From an uncultured Ruminococcus sp. (GTDB lineage: Bacteria > Bacillota > Clostridia > Oscillospirales > Ruminococcaceae): DNA of 64,000 nt. Of this stretch, positions 1 through 9,340 are shown piece by piece. Numbering within the stretch: position 1 is the stretch's first letter; the number at the start of each line of letters is the position of its first letter. Made by a program: the position numbers and the translations under genes. Under the pieces are notes generated by a model, which saw only the letters and a list, made by a program, of their open reading frames with translations, ran no database searches and was not told the DNA's origin. The DNA lies in assembly GCF_946415235.1 (NCBI RefSeq), contig NZ_CAMKRR010000004.1, forward strand, positions 1-64,000, given 5' to 3'.

Positions 1-177
1 TTAAAAATTTCTTTCAATTTTTTCTCACTTGACTTTTCCGTATCTGTCGGACAGTGATTATATTATATCATCTATCCCGTAATTTGTCAAATCAAATTTT
101 GCCCAAATAATTCATTTCTTTTTGTACGAAATCACGGACGCTTTCTTTATTCACCTTATCTAAGTGGTTTTCGGACA

Positions 178-204
178 TAAAAGGCGCCTGAAAGACGCCT
201 TTTA
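178..204 (-). terminator. Intrinsic terminator of the glycogen operon
   Basis: A 9-bp perfect stem (TAAAAGGCG pairing with CGCCTTTTA) lies 11 bp past the glgA stop codon, and the 3' arm itself ends in TTTTA when read on the minus strand. It fits a short intrinsic terminator closing glgB-glgC-glgD-glgA. Beyond it, bases 1-177 hold no open frame that I can support. Confidence 0.7.
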
Positions 205-215
205 CTATTTCATTT

Positions 216-1637
216 TCATTCGGAGGCAAGAAGCTCTTTGTACGAAGTGATGTACATATCTGCCGAAGCTGCCCAGCTGTGGTCGCATTCCATAGCTCTC
301 TTTACGAGCTCCTCCCAGACTCCTTTATCGTTATAATCGTTCCATGCGCGCTTTACTGCGTCAAGCATATCATTTGCATTGTACGTCTTGAATGTGTATC
401 CGTTGCCGTCCTCGCCGCCATTATCACGTACAGAGTCCCTGAGGCCTCCTGTTTCGCGGACTATGGGAACAGCTCCGTATCTCATGGCTATCATCTGAGC
501 CAGACCGCAGGGTTCGCTCTGTGAAGGCATAAGGAACATATCCGCTCCCGAATATATCCTGTGTGAAAGTTCGGGCTCAAAGCCTATCGTTACGGATACT
601 CTTTCAGGATATCTCGCCGCCATTTCAAGAAAGAAATCCTCATATATCTTCTCACCGTTTCCAAGGATAACGAATTTGATACCGTCATGCACCATTTCTT
701 CAAAAACACAGCGTATAAGGTCTATGCCCTTGTGTCTTACAAAACGTGATACAATGCCTATTATCGGCTCATCTCCTTCAGCAAGACCGAACTCCTTTAT
801 CAGCTCTTCCTTGCATTTTTCCTTACCGCCGAGTTTTTTGGCGGAATAGTTCGCCGAGATGAATTTATCCTTTTCGGGGTCATACAGCTTGGTATCTATG
901 CCGTTCATGATGCCGCGGAGCTTATACTGCTTTGTAACAAGTATCCTGTCAAGACCGTGAGCATACCACGGATCCATTATCTCCCACGCATAGCTCGGAC
1001 TTACCGTCGTTATCATGTCGGAAGTCTCGATAGCGCCTTTCATCATATTGACATAACCGTCATACTCGATAAGTCCCGCGTTATACATAGGTATTCCCAT
1101 GAGCTCGCTGAGGACTTCCTTTCCGTACTTTCCCTGATACTCTATATTATGGATAGTGTATACTGTCTTTATTCCGTCATATCCCTGCTGATACTTATAG
1201 TAAACATTGTAATAAACAGGTATCAGTGCTGTCTGCCAGTCGTTGCAATTGATAATGTCGGGAGTGAACTTTATATACTTCAGCATTTCAAGCACTGCCC
1301 TGTCAAAGAAAACAAATCTCTCACAGTCATCATAGAAACCGTAGAGTCCGTCTCTCGAAAAATAGTACTCGTTGTCTATGAAGTAATAAGTTATGCCCTC
1401 ATATATGGTCATGAATATTCCGCAGTACTGTTTGCGCCATGAAACGTCAACAGTAATATTTGCGAGAAACACCATTTTCTCGCGTATCTCAGGCTTTATG
1501 GACTTATAGAGCGGTATCACCACCCTGCAGTCATGCCTTTTTGACTTTATCGCTTTCGGAAGCGAGCCTACAACATCTGCAAGACCGCCTGAAGCTGCGA
1601 AAGGCACAGCTTCGCTGGCAGCAAAAAGTATTTTCAT
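216..1637 (-). CDS. glgA: Glycogen synthase (ADP-glucose), GT5 family
   Basis: 473 aa, normal length for bacterial GlgA. It transfers glucose from ADP-glucose to the non-reducing end of an alpha-1,4-glucan in the cytoplasm. The N-terminal GGLADV loop is present (residues 17-22), and the C-terminal half carries PSQSEPCGLAQ and the MRYGAVPIV-TGGL block typical of the GT5 nucleotide-sugar pocket. Odd point: the usual KxGGL lysine (Lys15 in E. coli) is Ala15 here. It is the last gene of the glgBCDA operon, 15 bp after glgD and followed by a hairpin terminator. Identity is secure; donor preference is only inferred. Confidence 0.95.
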   Translation of the reverse strand: MKILFAASEAVPFAASGGLADVVGSLPKAIKSKRHDCRVVIPLYKSIKPEIREKMVFLANITVDVSWRKQYCGIFMTIYEGITYYFIDNEYYFSRDGLYGFYDDCERFVFFDRAVLEMLKYIKFTPDIINCNDWQTALIPVYYNVYYKYQQGYDGIKTVYTIHNIEYQGKYGKEVLSELMGIPMYNAGLIEYDGYVNMMKGAIETSDMITTVSPSYAWEIMDPWYAHGLDRILVTKQYKLRGIMNGIDTKLYDPEKDKFISANYSAKKLGGKEKCKEELIKEFGLAEGDEPIIGIVSRFVRHKGIDLIRCVFEEMVHDGIKFVILGNGEKIYEDFFLEMAARYPERVSVTIGFEPELSHRIYSGADMFLMPSQSEPCGLAQMIAMRYGAVPIVRETGGLRDSVRDNGGEDGNGYTFKTYNANDMLDAVKRAWNDYNDKGVWEELVKRAMECDHSWAASADMYITSYKELLASE

Positions 1638-1652
1638 ATTCGATCACCGCCG

Positions 1653-2774
1653 TCAGATCTTACCGCCTTTTCCAATATACAGCGGATATGTCTCGGAGCC
1701 CGTAAGCACCTTTGCATTGCTTATCTCTACATTCTTATCGGTTATCACCGATGAAATACTGCAGCTCGTACCAACCTTGGTTCCCTGGAACAATACGCAG
1801 TCTTTTACTACTGTATCCTTCCCTATCCTTACGCCTCTGAAGAGGATGGAATTTATTACCGTTCCCTCTATTATGCAGCCGTCTGCGATAAGAGAATCCT
1901 TTATATTCGACTCAAGTCCGTATTTTACGGGACCATTGTCGCCTATTTTTGTGAATACAGGCATATTCTTCATGAACAGTGCGTTTTTCTTTGCAGGATC
2001 AAGGAGAAGTCTGCTTGCATTGTAATAATCCTGAATACTGTCTATCCTTGTAAAGAAGCCGTCATGTCTGAAGCCCATTATCTTGAAATCCTTGTTTCCG
2101 CTCTGAAGTATCTCGCGGGTAAAGCTGTGCTGATTGCGGCTTGCCGCGTCAGCTACCACCTTCTTAAGGAATTCCTTTGTGATGATGCACATTTCGAGCC
2201 ACAGACTGCACTCACCCTTTATCTGCGGAGCTACAAGAGCGTCCTTGAGACAGTTGTTCTCATCGAACTCAAGCACCGTGGCGCAGTTGCTCTTTTCGCC
2301 GTCGTAATAGCCCTTGCTGTAGATAAGGGTTATATCTGCTTCATTGTCCATGTGCTGCTTGAGCGCAGGATTGAAATTGAGCGTTGTGACAACATCACAG
2401 TTGGACATTATCACGTACTTTGCATTTGAATGTTCAACAAAGCCCCATATGTTGTTAAGGGCGTCAAGTCTGCCCTTGTATATGCCGCCCGTCTGGCTGT
2501 ACGGCGGAAGCAGATGCAGGCCGCCCTTTTTACGGGCAAGATCCCAGTCACGTCCCGATCCGAGGTGATCGAGAAGCGAACCGTAGTTTGATTTTGTGAT
2601 TACGCCTACCTCTGAAACTCCCGAATTTACAAAATTCGACAGAGGAAAATCAATAAGGCGATAACGTCCCCCGAAAGGTATCGAACCCATCGTTCTTGAT
2701 TTTGTCAGCTCACTGACATAAGAATCATGCATACTTGCAAAGACAAGTCCCAAAACATTATAATTAACACTCAT
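1653..2774 (-). CDS. glgD: GlgD, regulatory subunit of glucose-1-phosphate adenylyltransferase
   Basis: 373 aa nucleotidyltransferase-fold protein with a C-terminal left-handed beta-helix of hexapeptide-like repeats (about residues 285-365). It shares the [15 protein letters not shown] block with its neighbour GlgC, but its N-terminus (VLGLVFASMHDSY) lacks the GGxGxRL signature of active pyrophosphorylases, as is usual in GlgD. In Firmicutes, GlgD is known to combine with GlgC and raise the activity of the heteromer. It sits between glgC (16 bp upstream) and glgA (15 bp downstream), so co-transcription is very likely. Confidence 0.92.
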   Translation of the reverse strand: MSVNYNVLGLVFASMHDSYVSELTKSRTMGSIPFGGRYRLIDFPLSNFVNSGVSEVGVITKSNYGSLLDHLGSGRDWDLARKKGGLHLLPPYSQTGGIYKGRLDALNNIWGFVEHSNAKYVIMSNCDVVTTLNFNPALKQHMDNEADITLIYSKGYYDGEKSNCATVLEFDENNCLKDALVAPQIKGECSLWLEMCIITKEFLKKVVADAASRNQHSFTREILQSGNKDFKIMGFRHDGFFTRIDSIQDYYNASRLLLDPAKKNALFMKNMPVFTKIGDNGPVKYGLESNIKDSLIADGCIIEGTVINSILFRGVRIGKDTVVKDCVLFQGTKVGTSCSISSVITDKNVEISNAKVLTGSETYPLYIGKGGKI

Positions 2775-2790
2775 AGTAACATTCCCTCCG

Positions 2791-4017
2791 TCAGATATTC
2801 TCGCCGATGATCTGTTTCGGCTCTACTACTTTTTCAGCCGATACAGTTACGTTATGTCCGACAACGGCAATGCCCCATCGTTCTCTGTTGTCAATATTCT
2901 CGGGACTTGATCCCACGTGAGCACGGTTTTCGATAACACTGTCGCTTCCTATGATAGCGTATTCAACAACAGCTCCCGATTTTATAACAGTACCCGGCAT
3001 TACGATGCTGTAGTTCACAGTCGCGCCCGGTTCGATTGTAACGCCAGAAAACAGAATGGAGAAATCGACTGTTCCGTCAATAGTGCTTCCCTCTGAGATC
3101 ATGGAGTTCTCAATGCAGGCATTGTCACCCACATACTGCGGCGGATAGTTGTTGTTTCGTGAATATATCTTCCAGTTGGGATCGTATAGGTCGAGCGGGA
3201 CATTCGGACTGAGGAGATCCATGTTCGCCTCCCACAGTGAGTCAAGCGTTCCGACATCCTTCCAGTATCCCTCGAACTCATACGCAAAGAGTCTCTGTCC
3301 GTCCTTGAGCATTGATGTGATGATATCCTTGCCGAAGTCTTTTGACCACGGCTCGCCCTTTTCGCGCTTTGCATTGGCTTCGTTCTCGTTCTCTATGAGA
3401 TACTCCTTCAGCTTTGCCCAGCTGAATACGTATATACCCATTGACGCAAGAGTTGACTTGGGCTCTTTGGGCTTCTCAACAAAGTCAACGATCTGCTTCT
3501 TATCGTCGCATATCATTATGCCGAAGCGTGAAGCCTCTGCTTTCGGAACATCAATTACCGAGATAGTACAGTCGGCGTTGTTTGCAACATGGAAATCCAC
3601 CATTTTGGAATAATCCATCTTATAGATATGGTCTCCGCCGAGAACTACCACATACTCGGGATCGTATCTCTCGATAAATCCCATATTCTGGTATATAGCG
3701 TTCGCTGTACCCTCATACCATGAAGCCCCTGCCTGTGTCTCGTAGGGCGGAAGTACATGAACACCTCCATTCATCTTGTCAAGGTCCCACGGCTGGCCGT
3801 TGCCGATATACTCGTTCAGCACAAGAGGCTGATACTGAGTAAGAACTCCTACCGTATCTATACCTGAGTTGGTGCAGTTTGAAAGCGGAAAGTCTATGAG
3901 TCTGTATTTACCGCCGTATGGTACTGCGGGCTTTGCAACATTCTTGGTCAGCGCATACAGTCTGCTGCCCTGACCGCCTGCAAGGAGCATTGCAACGACT
4001 CTTTTTTTACTGTACAT
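2791..4017 (-). CDS. glgC: Glucose-1-phosphate adenylyltransferase, catalytic subunit GlgC
   Basis: 408 aa. It makes ADP-glucose from glucose-1-phosphate and ATP, the committed step of glycogen synthesis. The N-terminal LAGGQGSRL loop, [19 protein letters not shown] and the [10 protein letters not shown] metal-site block are all present, followed by a beta-helix domain from about residue 290. The ATG follows a TTGGAGGAATAAC ribosome site. It lies between glgB and glgD in one operon, so the bacterium keeps the heteromeric GlgC/GlgD enzyme known in Firmicutes. Confidence 0.96.
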   Translation of the reverse strand: MYSKKRVVAMLLAGGQGSRLYALTKNVAKPAVPYGGKYRLIDFPLSNCTNSGIDTVGVLTQYQPLVLNEYIGNGQPWDLDKMNGGVHVLPPYETQAGASWYEGTANAIYQNMGFIERYDPEYVVVLGGDHIYKMDYSKMVDFHVANNADCTISVIDVPKAEASRFGIMICDDKKQIVDFVEKPKEPKSTLASMGIYVFSWAKLKEYLIENENEANAKREKGEPWSKDFGKDIITSMLKDGQRLFAYEFEGYWKDVGTLDSLWEANMDLLSPNVPLDLYDPNWKIYSRNNNYPPQYVGDNACIENSMISEGSTIDGTVDFSILFSGVTIEPGATVNYSIVMPGTVIKSGAVVEYAIIGSDSVIENRAHVGSSPENIDNRERWGIAVVGHNVTVSAEKVVEPKQIIGENI

Positions 4018-4053
4018 TGTTATTCCTCCAATACAATTTCGTATCTGTTATGA

Positions 4054-6084
4054 TCATTTTGCAGATGATTTTTTCTTTGCCGTAGTCCTTGTTTTCACAG
4101 CCGTTTCTGAAGCAGGCATTTTGGACTTTGCTGCCGTCTTCTTCGGTACGGCTGTTACGATCTCCGTTTTCTGCCTTGGCTCTCTCTTTTTAGCCGGTAC
4201 ATATCTGAGGTATATCACCGAAAGAGGAGCAAGGGTCATTGTGATACTGTTATCGTGTCCGTGCATGGGGACGCTGTCTGATTTGAAGGTCTTCTCGGTG
4301 ACTCCCGAGCCTCCGAACTCCACAGCGTCGGTATTGAAAACAAGCTTGTATCTTCCCTTGTAAGGAACGCCTATCCTGTAGTTCTTGCGTTCAACGGGAA
4401 CGAAGTTGCAGACTGTGATTATCTCCTCATCGTTGTCGTCGATACGTCTGAACGAGATGATACTCTGCTTGTAATCGTCATTCGATATCCATCCGAAGCC
4501 GTTCCACGAATCGTCGTCCTGCCACAGCGGCGGGTTTTCCATGTAGAACTTGTTCAGCTTCTCGGAAAACTTCTGCATTGTCTTGTGAGCGTCGAAATTC
4601 AGCAGGTTCCAGTCGAGCTGAGCCTTATAGTTCCACTCGCTCATCTGTGCGAATTCCTGTCCCATAAACAGAAGCTTCTTACCGGGGTGAGCCATCATAT
4701 ATGCGAGGAACGCACGGTATGAAGCAAACTTCTGTTCGTAATTTCCCGGCATCTTATTTATCATCGAGCACTTTCCGTGTACTACCTCGTCATGGGAGAT
4801 AGGCAGGATATAGTTCTCGGAAAAGGCATAGAAAAACGAGAAGGTGAGCTTATCGTGATTGAAGGCACGATATATGGGGTCGAGGGACATATAGCTCAGC
4901 ATATCGTTCATCCAGCCCATGTTCCACTTGAAGTTGAAGCCCAGTCCGCCGATATCGGTAGGCTTTGTTACCAGCGGCCATGCCGTTGATTCCTCTGCTA
5001 TCATTAGAGCGTCGGGGTGCTTGCGGAACACTGCTTCGTTGAGGTGCTTGAGGAACTCTACCGCTTCAAGATTCTCGTTGCCGCCGTAGATATTCGCAGC
5101 CCATTCTCCCTCGCGCCTGTCGTAGTCAAGATACAGCATCGAAGCTACCGCATCTACACGCAGACCGTCGATATGGAACTCGTCGAACCAGTAATTGGCA
5201 CTGGATATCAGGAACGAGCACACCTCAGCCCTGCCGAAGTCAAATACACGTGTTCCCCACGCCTTATGCTCCTTTTTGCGGTCGTCCGAATACTCATAGC
5301 AGCAGCTTCCGTCGAACTCGTACAGGCCTGCCTCATCCTTCGGGAAATGTGCGGGCACCCAGTCGAAGATAACACCTATGCCCGCATCATGGAACATATC
5401 TATCATCTTCCTGAGATCATCGGGAGTTCCGTACCTTGAAGTAGGAGCAAAATATCCCGTTACCTGATAGCCCCACGAGCCGTCATAAGGATACTCCGTA
5501 AGAGGCATGAACTCCACATGGGTGTATGACATTTTTTTCAGATAAGGTATTATCTCCTTTGCAAAGGTAACATAATCAAGGAATTTATCCTCACCGTAAT
5601 TCTTCCATGAACCAAGGTGGACTTCATATATGTTTACGGGGCTTTTGTAAATGCTGACAGAATTCTTGTTCTCGAACCATCTGCTGTCCTGCCATTCATA
5701 GCTGCTCTCATATATTTTAGAGGCAGTTCCCGGACGAGTCTCAAAATGAGCAGCATAGGGATCTGCCTTCATAAGTATCCTGCCGTCTCTGGCTTCGATA
5801 CTGAATTTATATGCGTCATACTGTTTGAGCTTTGGTATCTCTGCTTCCCAGATCCCCTCAGCTATCATAGACATGGGATTTCTTTTCCTGTCCCAGTTAT
5901 TGAAGTCTCCGACAACGGAAACACTTACAGCGTTAGGAGCCCAAACCCTGAATATATAGACCTTGCTTCTTCCTTTTTTTGCGGAATGCACACCAAAAAA
6001 CTTATATGCTTCGTAGTTCTTGCCCTGATAAAAAAGGTAGAGCGGAAAATCGTTGGGATTGTTATTGTTATTGTAAACAGACAT
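4054..6084 (-). CDS. glgB: 1,4-alpha-glucan branching enzyme GlgB with basic C-terminal tail
   Basis: 676 aa GH13 enzyme that introduces alpha-1,6 branches into glycogen. A CBM48-like N-terminal domain (about residues 20-120) precedes the catalytic barrel, whose motifs are clear: [13 protein letters not shown] with nucleophile Asp311, acid/base Glu364 in IAEEST, and SHDEVVHGK at 430-438. A beta-sandwich follows at about 545-630. Unusually, residues 632-676 form a Lys/Ala/Thr-rich tail that looks like a histone H1 segment and is not part of the normal enzyme. First gene of the glg operon, with AAAGGAGG before its ATG. Confidence 0.95.
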   Translation of the reverse strand: MSVYNNNNNPNDFPLYLFYQGKNYEAYKFFGVHSAKKGRSKVYIFRVWAPNAVSVSVVGDFNNWDRKRNPMSMIAEGIWEAEIPKLKQYDAYKFSIEARDGRILMKADPYAAHFETRPGTASKIYESSYEWQDSRWFENKNSVSIYKSPVNIYEVHLGSWKNYGEDKFLDYVTFAKEIIPYLKKMSYTHVEFMPLTEYPYDGSWGYQVTGYFAPTSRYGTPDDLRKMIDMFHDAGIGVIFDWVPAHFPKDEAGLYEFDGSCCYEYSDDRKKEHKAWGTRVFDFGRAEVCSFLISSANYWFDEFHIDGLRVDAVASMLYLDYDRREGEWAANIYGGNENLEAVEFLKHLNEAVFRKHPDALMIAEESTAWPLVTKPTDIGGLGFNFKWNMGWMNDMLSYMSLDPIYRAFNHDKLTFSFFYAFSENYILPISHDEVVHGKCSMINKMPGNYEQKFASYRAFLAYMMAHPGKKLLFMGQEFAQMSEWNYKAQLDWNLLNFDAHKTMQKFSEKLNKFYMENPPLWQDDDSWNGFGWISNDDYKQSIISFRRIDDNDEEIITVCNFVPVERKNYRIGVPYKGRYKLVFNTDAVEFGGSGVTEKTFKSDSVPMHGHDNSITMTLAPLSVIYLRYVPAKKREPRQKTEIVTAVPKKTAAKSKMPASETAVKTRTTAKKKSSAK

Positions 6085-6109
6085 AATTCAGCCTCCTTTG
6101 CTATAATAC

Positions 6110-6138
6110 ATTTTATCAGAATAAGCAGAATTATTCAA
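6110..6138 (-). promoter_or_regulatory. Sigma-A-type promoter of the glg operon
   Basis: Read on the minus strand, TTGAAT (6133-6138) and TAAAAT (6110-6115) are separated by exactly 17 bp, about 25 bp before the glgB start. The rest of 6139-6331 is AT-rich and shows no gene; no convincing spoIIE terminator is visible, only a weak CAGC-AAAA-GCTG hairpin. Confidence 0.65.
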
Positions 6139-6331
6139 GCTTTTTTGGTGATTATGAAAAAAATTCAGACGTTATGCTAATATTAGGCATTGCAATTAGT
6201 GCATTTTGACATATTTGTTTTGAGATTATCTCGGTCAGCTTTGTTAATATGCACAGCAAAAGCTGCTTTTTTTCATGTGATAGACACGATTTGAGTTAAT
6301 ATTTTGTTCACAAAAGCAGGACTTTTCCCCG

Positions 6332-8566
6332 TCAACCCGTAACTCTCACGCCGATGACAGTCACATCGTCAGAGTGTATCCCCGGGTTAAAGACCTGAGC
6401 CTTTCCGCTTATCTCGTCCACAATATGTCTGAGGTCATCTCCCCCGAGAAGCAGCTCCTTGATGAAGGGATAAGCGTTCTCGGATATGCCGTCGGAAAAC
6501 ATTATTATGATATCGCCGCTCTCAAATTCACAGTCCTTCACAAAGACCTCCGAGGCTTCGTATATGCCTATGGGGAATGTGGGTGAAGTAACCTTGAGGA
6601 CGTTCCCGCAGTGTCTTATAAGAGTTGCCGCCGCACCTGATTTTATGACCGTCAGGCTGCATTCGTCAAGATCAATGCGGACAGCATCAAGAGTAGCGAA
6701 GCTCTCCTGCCACGACTTTGTCACCATGACCGAATTAATAAGCTTCACCGCAGTCGAAAAATCCACTCCTCCTGTTACCAGTCTGCGAAAAAGTCCCACG
6801 ACCATTCTCGATTCACAGGCTGCTTCCCTGCCTGTTCCCATGCCGTCCGAAAGCACAGCGTAAGCCGCTCCGCTGCCGTCAAAGAATACTGTATGAGTAT
6901 CTCCGTTATCGTCGGAATTATCCGCCCTTGCCGAAACGGCATATACTTCCATTCCAAAATGAGGCTTTTCGTAAACTCTGATACGCACCTCTTTTCCCGA
7001 ACGTACAGGCTCGGTACAGTCAAGCGAAAGATGGAGCTCATCGGCGATAAGGTCGCAAATACGTGTACTCGACTCGGGAGCTTCTTCATTTCCGAAGTAT
7101 ATTTCCACCACAAGACGGTTCCTGCTGTTATAGCAGGCGATGACGTTTTCGGGGCTCATCCCGAATTTTTCAAGCTTATGCCTTATGTTCCTGCTTATGT
7201 TTTCAGAGTAGCTCACATCGACACGTTCACCGGCGGAACGGATTATATCCTCCGTTATTTTCAGCTGCTCGTACATAAGGCTCCTGCTTTCCGAGAAGCG
7301 CATTTCCATGAGCTTTGCAGCAGCTTTTTCACGTGAGCTCTGAGTAAAGACCTCCGCAAGCTCGCTTTTGCGGATACAGTCGTCAAGCTCATGAGGGAAG
7401 CTTTCCGCTGCAAATTCCGTCATGTCCGCAAGCTTTGTAAAACCGCGGTATGTATTGCCCCTGTCGGACTTCCAGCAGAATGCCCGCCTGTAGCACAATG
7501 TGCATACCTTGTCAGAATTTTCCGCTATCTCGCGGTCGATATCAGCCCCCTTTGCAAGCATATGCGATATACGCTCGGACTCGCTGCGGAGCTCGCTGAC
7601 CGTATTCGACAGGAACTTCATTTTTATGCCTATCATCTCGGGAAGAGCTGCTGCGCTCTCGCTTCCCGTCCTTATCCATTTATCCGAAAACAGCGCCGAA
7701 ACAGGAATAAATAAAGCGGCTCCGCATATAATATCTATCATATTCTCAACGCCCTTTACAGTCATACCCGTAAGGACTGTCAGTACGAAATTGATGCCCA
7801 CAAAACAGGCTGACGCTATGTGATTTTTTTGTCTGTACAGATAGCCCGTGAGCAGACCTGCGGCAGGAAGAAGAACTATATTCATGCCCACTGACGATGA
7901 CGAGAGAAAGGCTCCGCATACTGAAAGTGCTCCGCAGAATACTCCTCCGTTCTGACGATAAAAATACGCTCCCGTAAGTGTGAACACCGCCGAAGCTATG
8001 ATGCCCGCATTCAGCGTCGGGAGCTCCACCGCACAGAGCGATGATATCAGCATGATGTAAACTACCGCGCAGGAAAAGCCGCTCATTCCCGACACGCTTA
8101 CCGTCTTGTGCCGCCTTATGTCAAGCAGCACCTTCGATGCGGAATATGCCGTATAGCCTGCAAGCAGCGCATAGAAACCGTAAAACAGCAGCTTGAACAT
8201 GAGCTCCCCGATCACCGCAGACACAGCTGTTCCCGAAACAAAAATGCTTACGGCAGTATTTATGCCGCTGAGCTTGGGATCGTTTTTCGGTTCAAGGAAC
8301 ATCTTTATTATCACTATCAGTGCAAGCGATGAGAGCTTAACTATATTATGTCCGATATCGCCGCCGATAATGCTGCGGACAAGACTTCCCGCAAAAACAG
8401 CCGCTGAATATGGCAGCTCCAGCGCACCTGAAATGGATATATCCGCAAAGGAAGCAACTCCCGCTATTTTCGTCCCCGCAAGAAAAAAGCCCGCTGCTGC
8501 AGCTGCTGCATAAGCAGCCGCTGCACCGCTGTACTTCCAAGACATTATCGCCTTTATATTCAACAT
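6332..8566 (-). CDS. spoIIE: Stage II sporulation protein E (PP2C phosphatase)
   Basis: 744 aa. About ten hydrophobic segments fill residues 10-300, then a linker with several cysteines, then a PP2C-type serine phosphatase domain from about residue 530. The metal-binding signatures SDGMGTGREA and FSDGISEN are intact. In Bacillus, SpoIIE sits at the asymmetric septum and dephosphorylates SpoIIAA to switch on sigma-F in the forespore. Its presence, with spoIIP and gerW elsewhere in the window, argues that this lineage can sporulate or recently could. It is a single-gene unit upstream of the glg operon. Confidence 0.95.
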   Translation of the reverse strand: MLNIKAIMSWKYSGAAAAYAAAAAAGFFLAGTKIAGVASFADISISGALELPYSAAVFAGSLVRSIIGGDIGHNIVKLSSLALIVIIKMFLEPKNDPKLSGINTAVSIFVSGTAVSAVIGELMFKLLFYGFYALLAGYTAYSASKVLLDIRRHKTVSVSGMSGFSCAVVYIMLISSLCAVELPTLNAGIIASAVFTLTGAYFYRQNGGVFCGALSVCGAFLSSSSVGMNIVLLPAAGLLTGYLYRQKNHIASACFVGINFVLTVLTGMTVKGVENMIDIICGAALFIPVSALFSDKWIRTGSESAAALPEMIGIKMKFLSNTVSELRSESERISHMLAKGADIDREIAENSDKVCTLCYRRAFCWKSDRGNTYRGFTKLADMTEFAAESFPHELDDCIRKSELAEVFTQSSREKAAAKLMEMRFSESRSLMYEQLKITEDIIRSAGERVDVSYSENISRNIRHKLEKFGMSPENVIACYNSRNRLVVEIYFGNEEAPESSTRICDLIADELHLSLDCTEPVRSGKEVRIRVYEKPHFGMEVYAVSARADNSDDNGDTHTVFFDGSGAAYAVLSDGMGTGREAACESRMVVGLFRRLVTGGVDFSTAVKLINSVMVTKSWQESFATLDAVRIDLDECSLTVIKSGAAATLIRHCGNVLKVTSPTFPIGIYEASEVFVKDCEFESGDIIIMFSDGISENAYPFIKELLLGGDDLRHIVDEISGKAQVFNPGIHSDDVTVIGVRVTG

Positions 8567-8598
8567 AAATCACACCTCACAAAATATACGATAGCTAA

Positions 8599-8632
8599 AT
8601 TATACCATCATTAATGTGAGGTTTTTGTCGTT
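8599..8632 (-). promoter_or_regulatory. spoIIE: Probable spoIIE promoter with Spo0A-like box
   Basis: The minus strand has TATAAT (8599-8604) about 33 bp before the spoIIE ATG, but no sigma-A -35 at 17 bp. Instead the -35 position overlaps TTTGTCGTT on the plus strand (8624-8632), a partial match to the Spo0A box (TGTCGAA core). Spo0A-activated promoters in Bacillus have this layout. The match is imperfect, so treat it as a candidate. Confidence 0.4.
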
Positions 8633-8675
8633 ATCCGCCGCTATAAAAAAATGATACCGTCGCTTTGTGACAGAA

Positions 8676-8702
8676 AATGAAAAAGCTGTGCAAAGCACAG
8701 CC
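8676..8702 (-). terminator. Intrinsic terminator of the cobalamin gene run
   Basis: Nine bases past the cbiC stop, the minus strand reads GCTGTGC-TTT-GCACAGC followed by TTTTTCATTTTC: a 7-bp perfect stem with a uridine tail. It separates the cobalamin genes from spoIIE. Confidence 0.85.
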
Positions 8703-8710
8703 ATTCGTTA

Positions 8711-9340
8711 TCATTTTTCATCAGCCATATACAGGAGCGCATTGCAGACCGCAGCCGCTACATTGCTGCCGCCCTTTCTTCCGCGGGCAACTATGCACGG
8801 GACTCCGCTTTCTATTATCATTTCCTTAGACTGCACCACGTTTACAAAACCTACGGGCATACCTATTATCAGCCGCGGTACAAAGCTGCCTCTGTCAATA
8901 TGCTCCTTCAGTCTTATAAGGGCAGTGGGAGCATTCCCGACTGCGTATATGATATCTTTTCCCAGTGCAGCCGCCTTGTCCACAGATACCGCCGCTCTTG
9001 TTATACCCTTTTCGGCAGCCGAAGCTGCCACATCGCTGTCAGCCATGAAGCACTCGACAGAACAGCCGTGACGTGAAAGTGCAGCCTTGTTTATCCCTGC
9101 CTTTGCCATGTTGGTATCCGTAACAAACAACGCTCCGTCCTTTATGGCTGAAAGAGCTGTTTCCACTGCATTTTCCGAGAAATACATATTCTCATAGTAG
9201 TCGAGATCCGCAGTTGTATGTATAGCTCTCATGACTATGGGCTTTATGCCGTCGGAAAGCTTTCTGCTGCCAAGCTCAGCTTCTATGATCTCAAAGCTCC
9301 GCCTTTCTATATCCTTAGGAAGTATGTATTCAAACTCCAT
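8711..9340 (-). CDS. cbiC: Cobalt-precorrin-8 methylmutase CbiC
   Basis: 209 aa. It moves a methyl group from C11 to C12, giving cobyrinate. The family's catalytic histidine lies in MRAIHTTADLDY (about residue 41), and the GxPVGFVN and ARGRKGGSN blocks match CbiC/CobH. It is the last gene of the cobalamin run; its start codon shares one base with the stop codon of cbiP. A strong terminator follows. Confidence 0.94.
   Translation of the reverse strand: MEFEYILPKDIERRSFEIIEAELGSRKLSDGIKPIVMRAIHTTADLDYYENMYFSENAVETALSAIKDGALFVTDTNMAKAGINKAALSRHGCSVECFMADSDVAASAAEKGITRAAVSVDKAAALGKDIIYAVGNAPTALIRLKEHIDRGSFVPRLIIGMPVGFVNVVQSKEMIIESGVPCIVARGRKGGSNVAAAVCNALLYMADEK

Noticed and set aside
6241..6290. 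Terminator for spoIIE
   Set aside because: The CAGC-AAAA-GCTG hairpin is only 4 bp and its T run is on the wrong strand.
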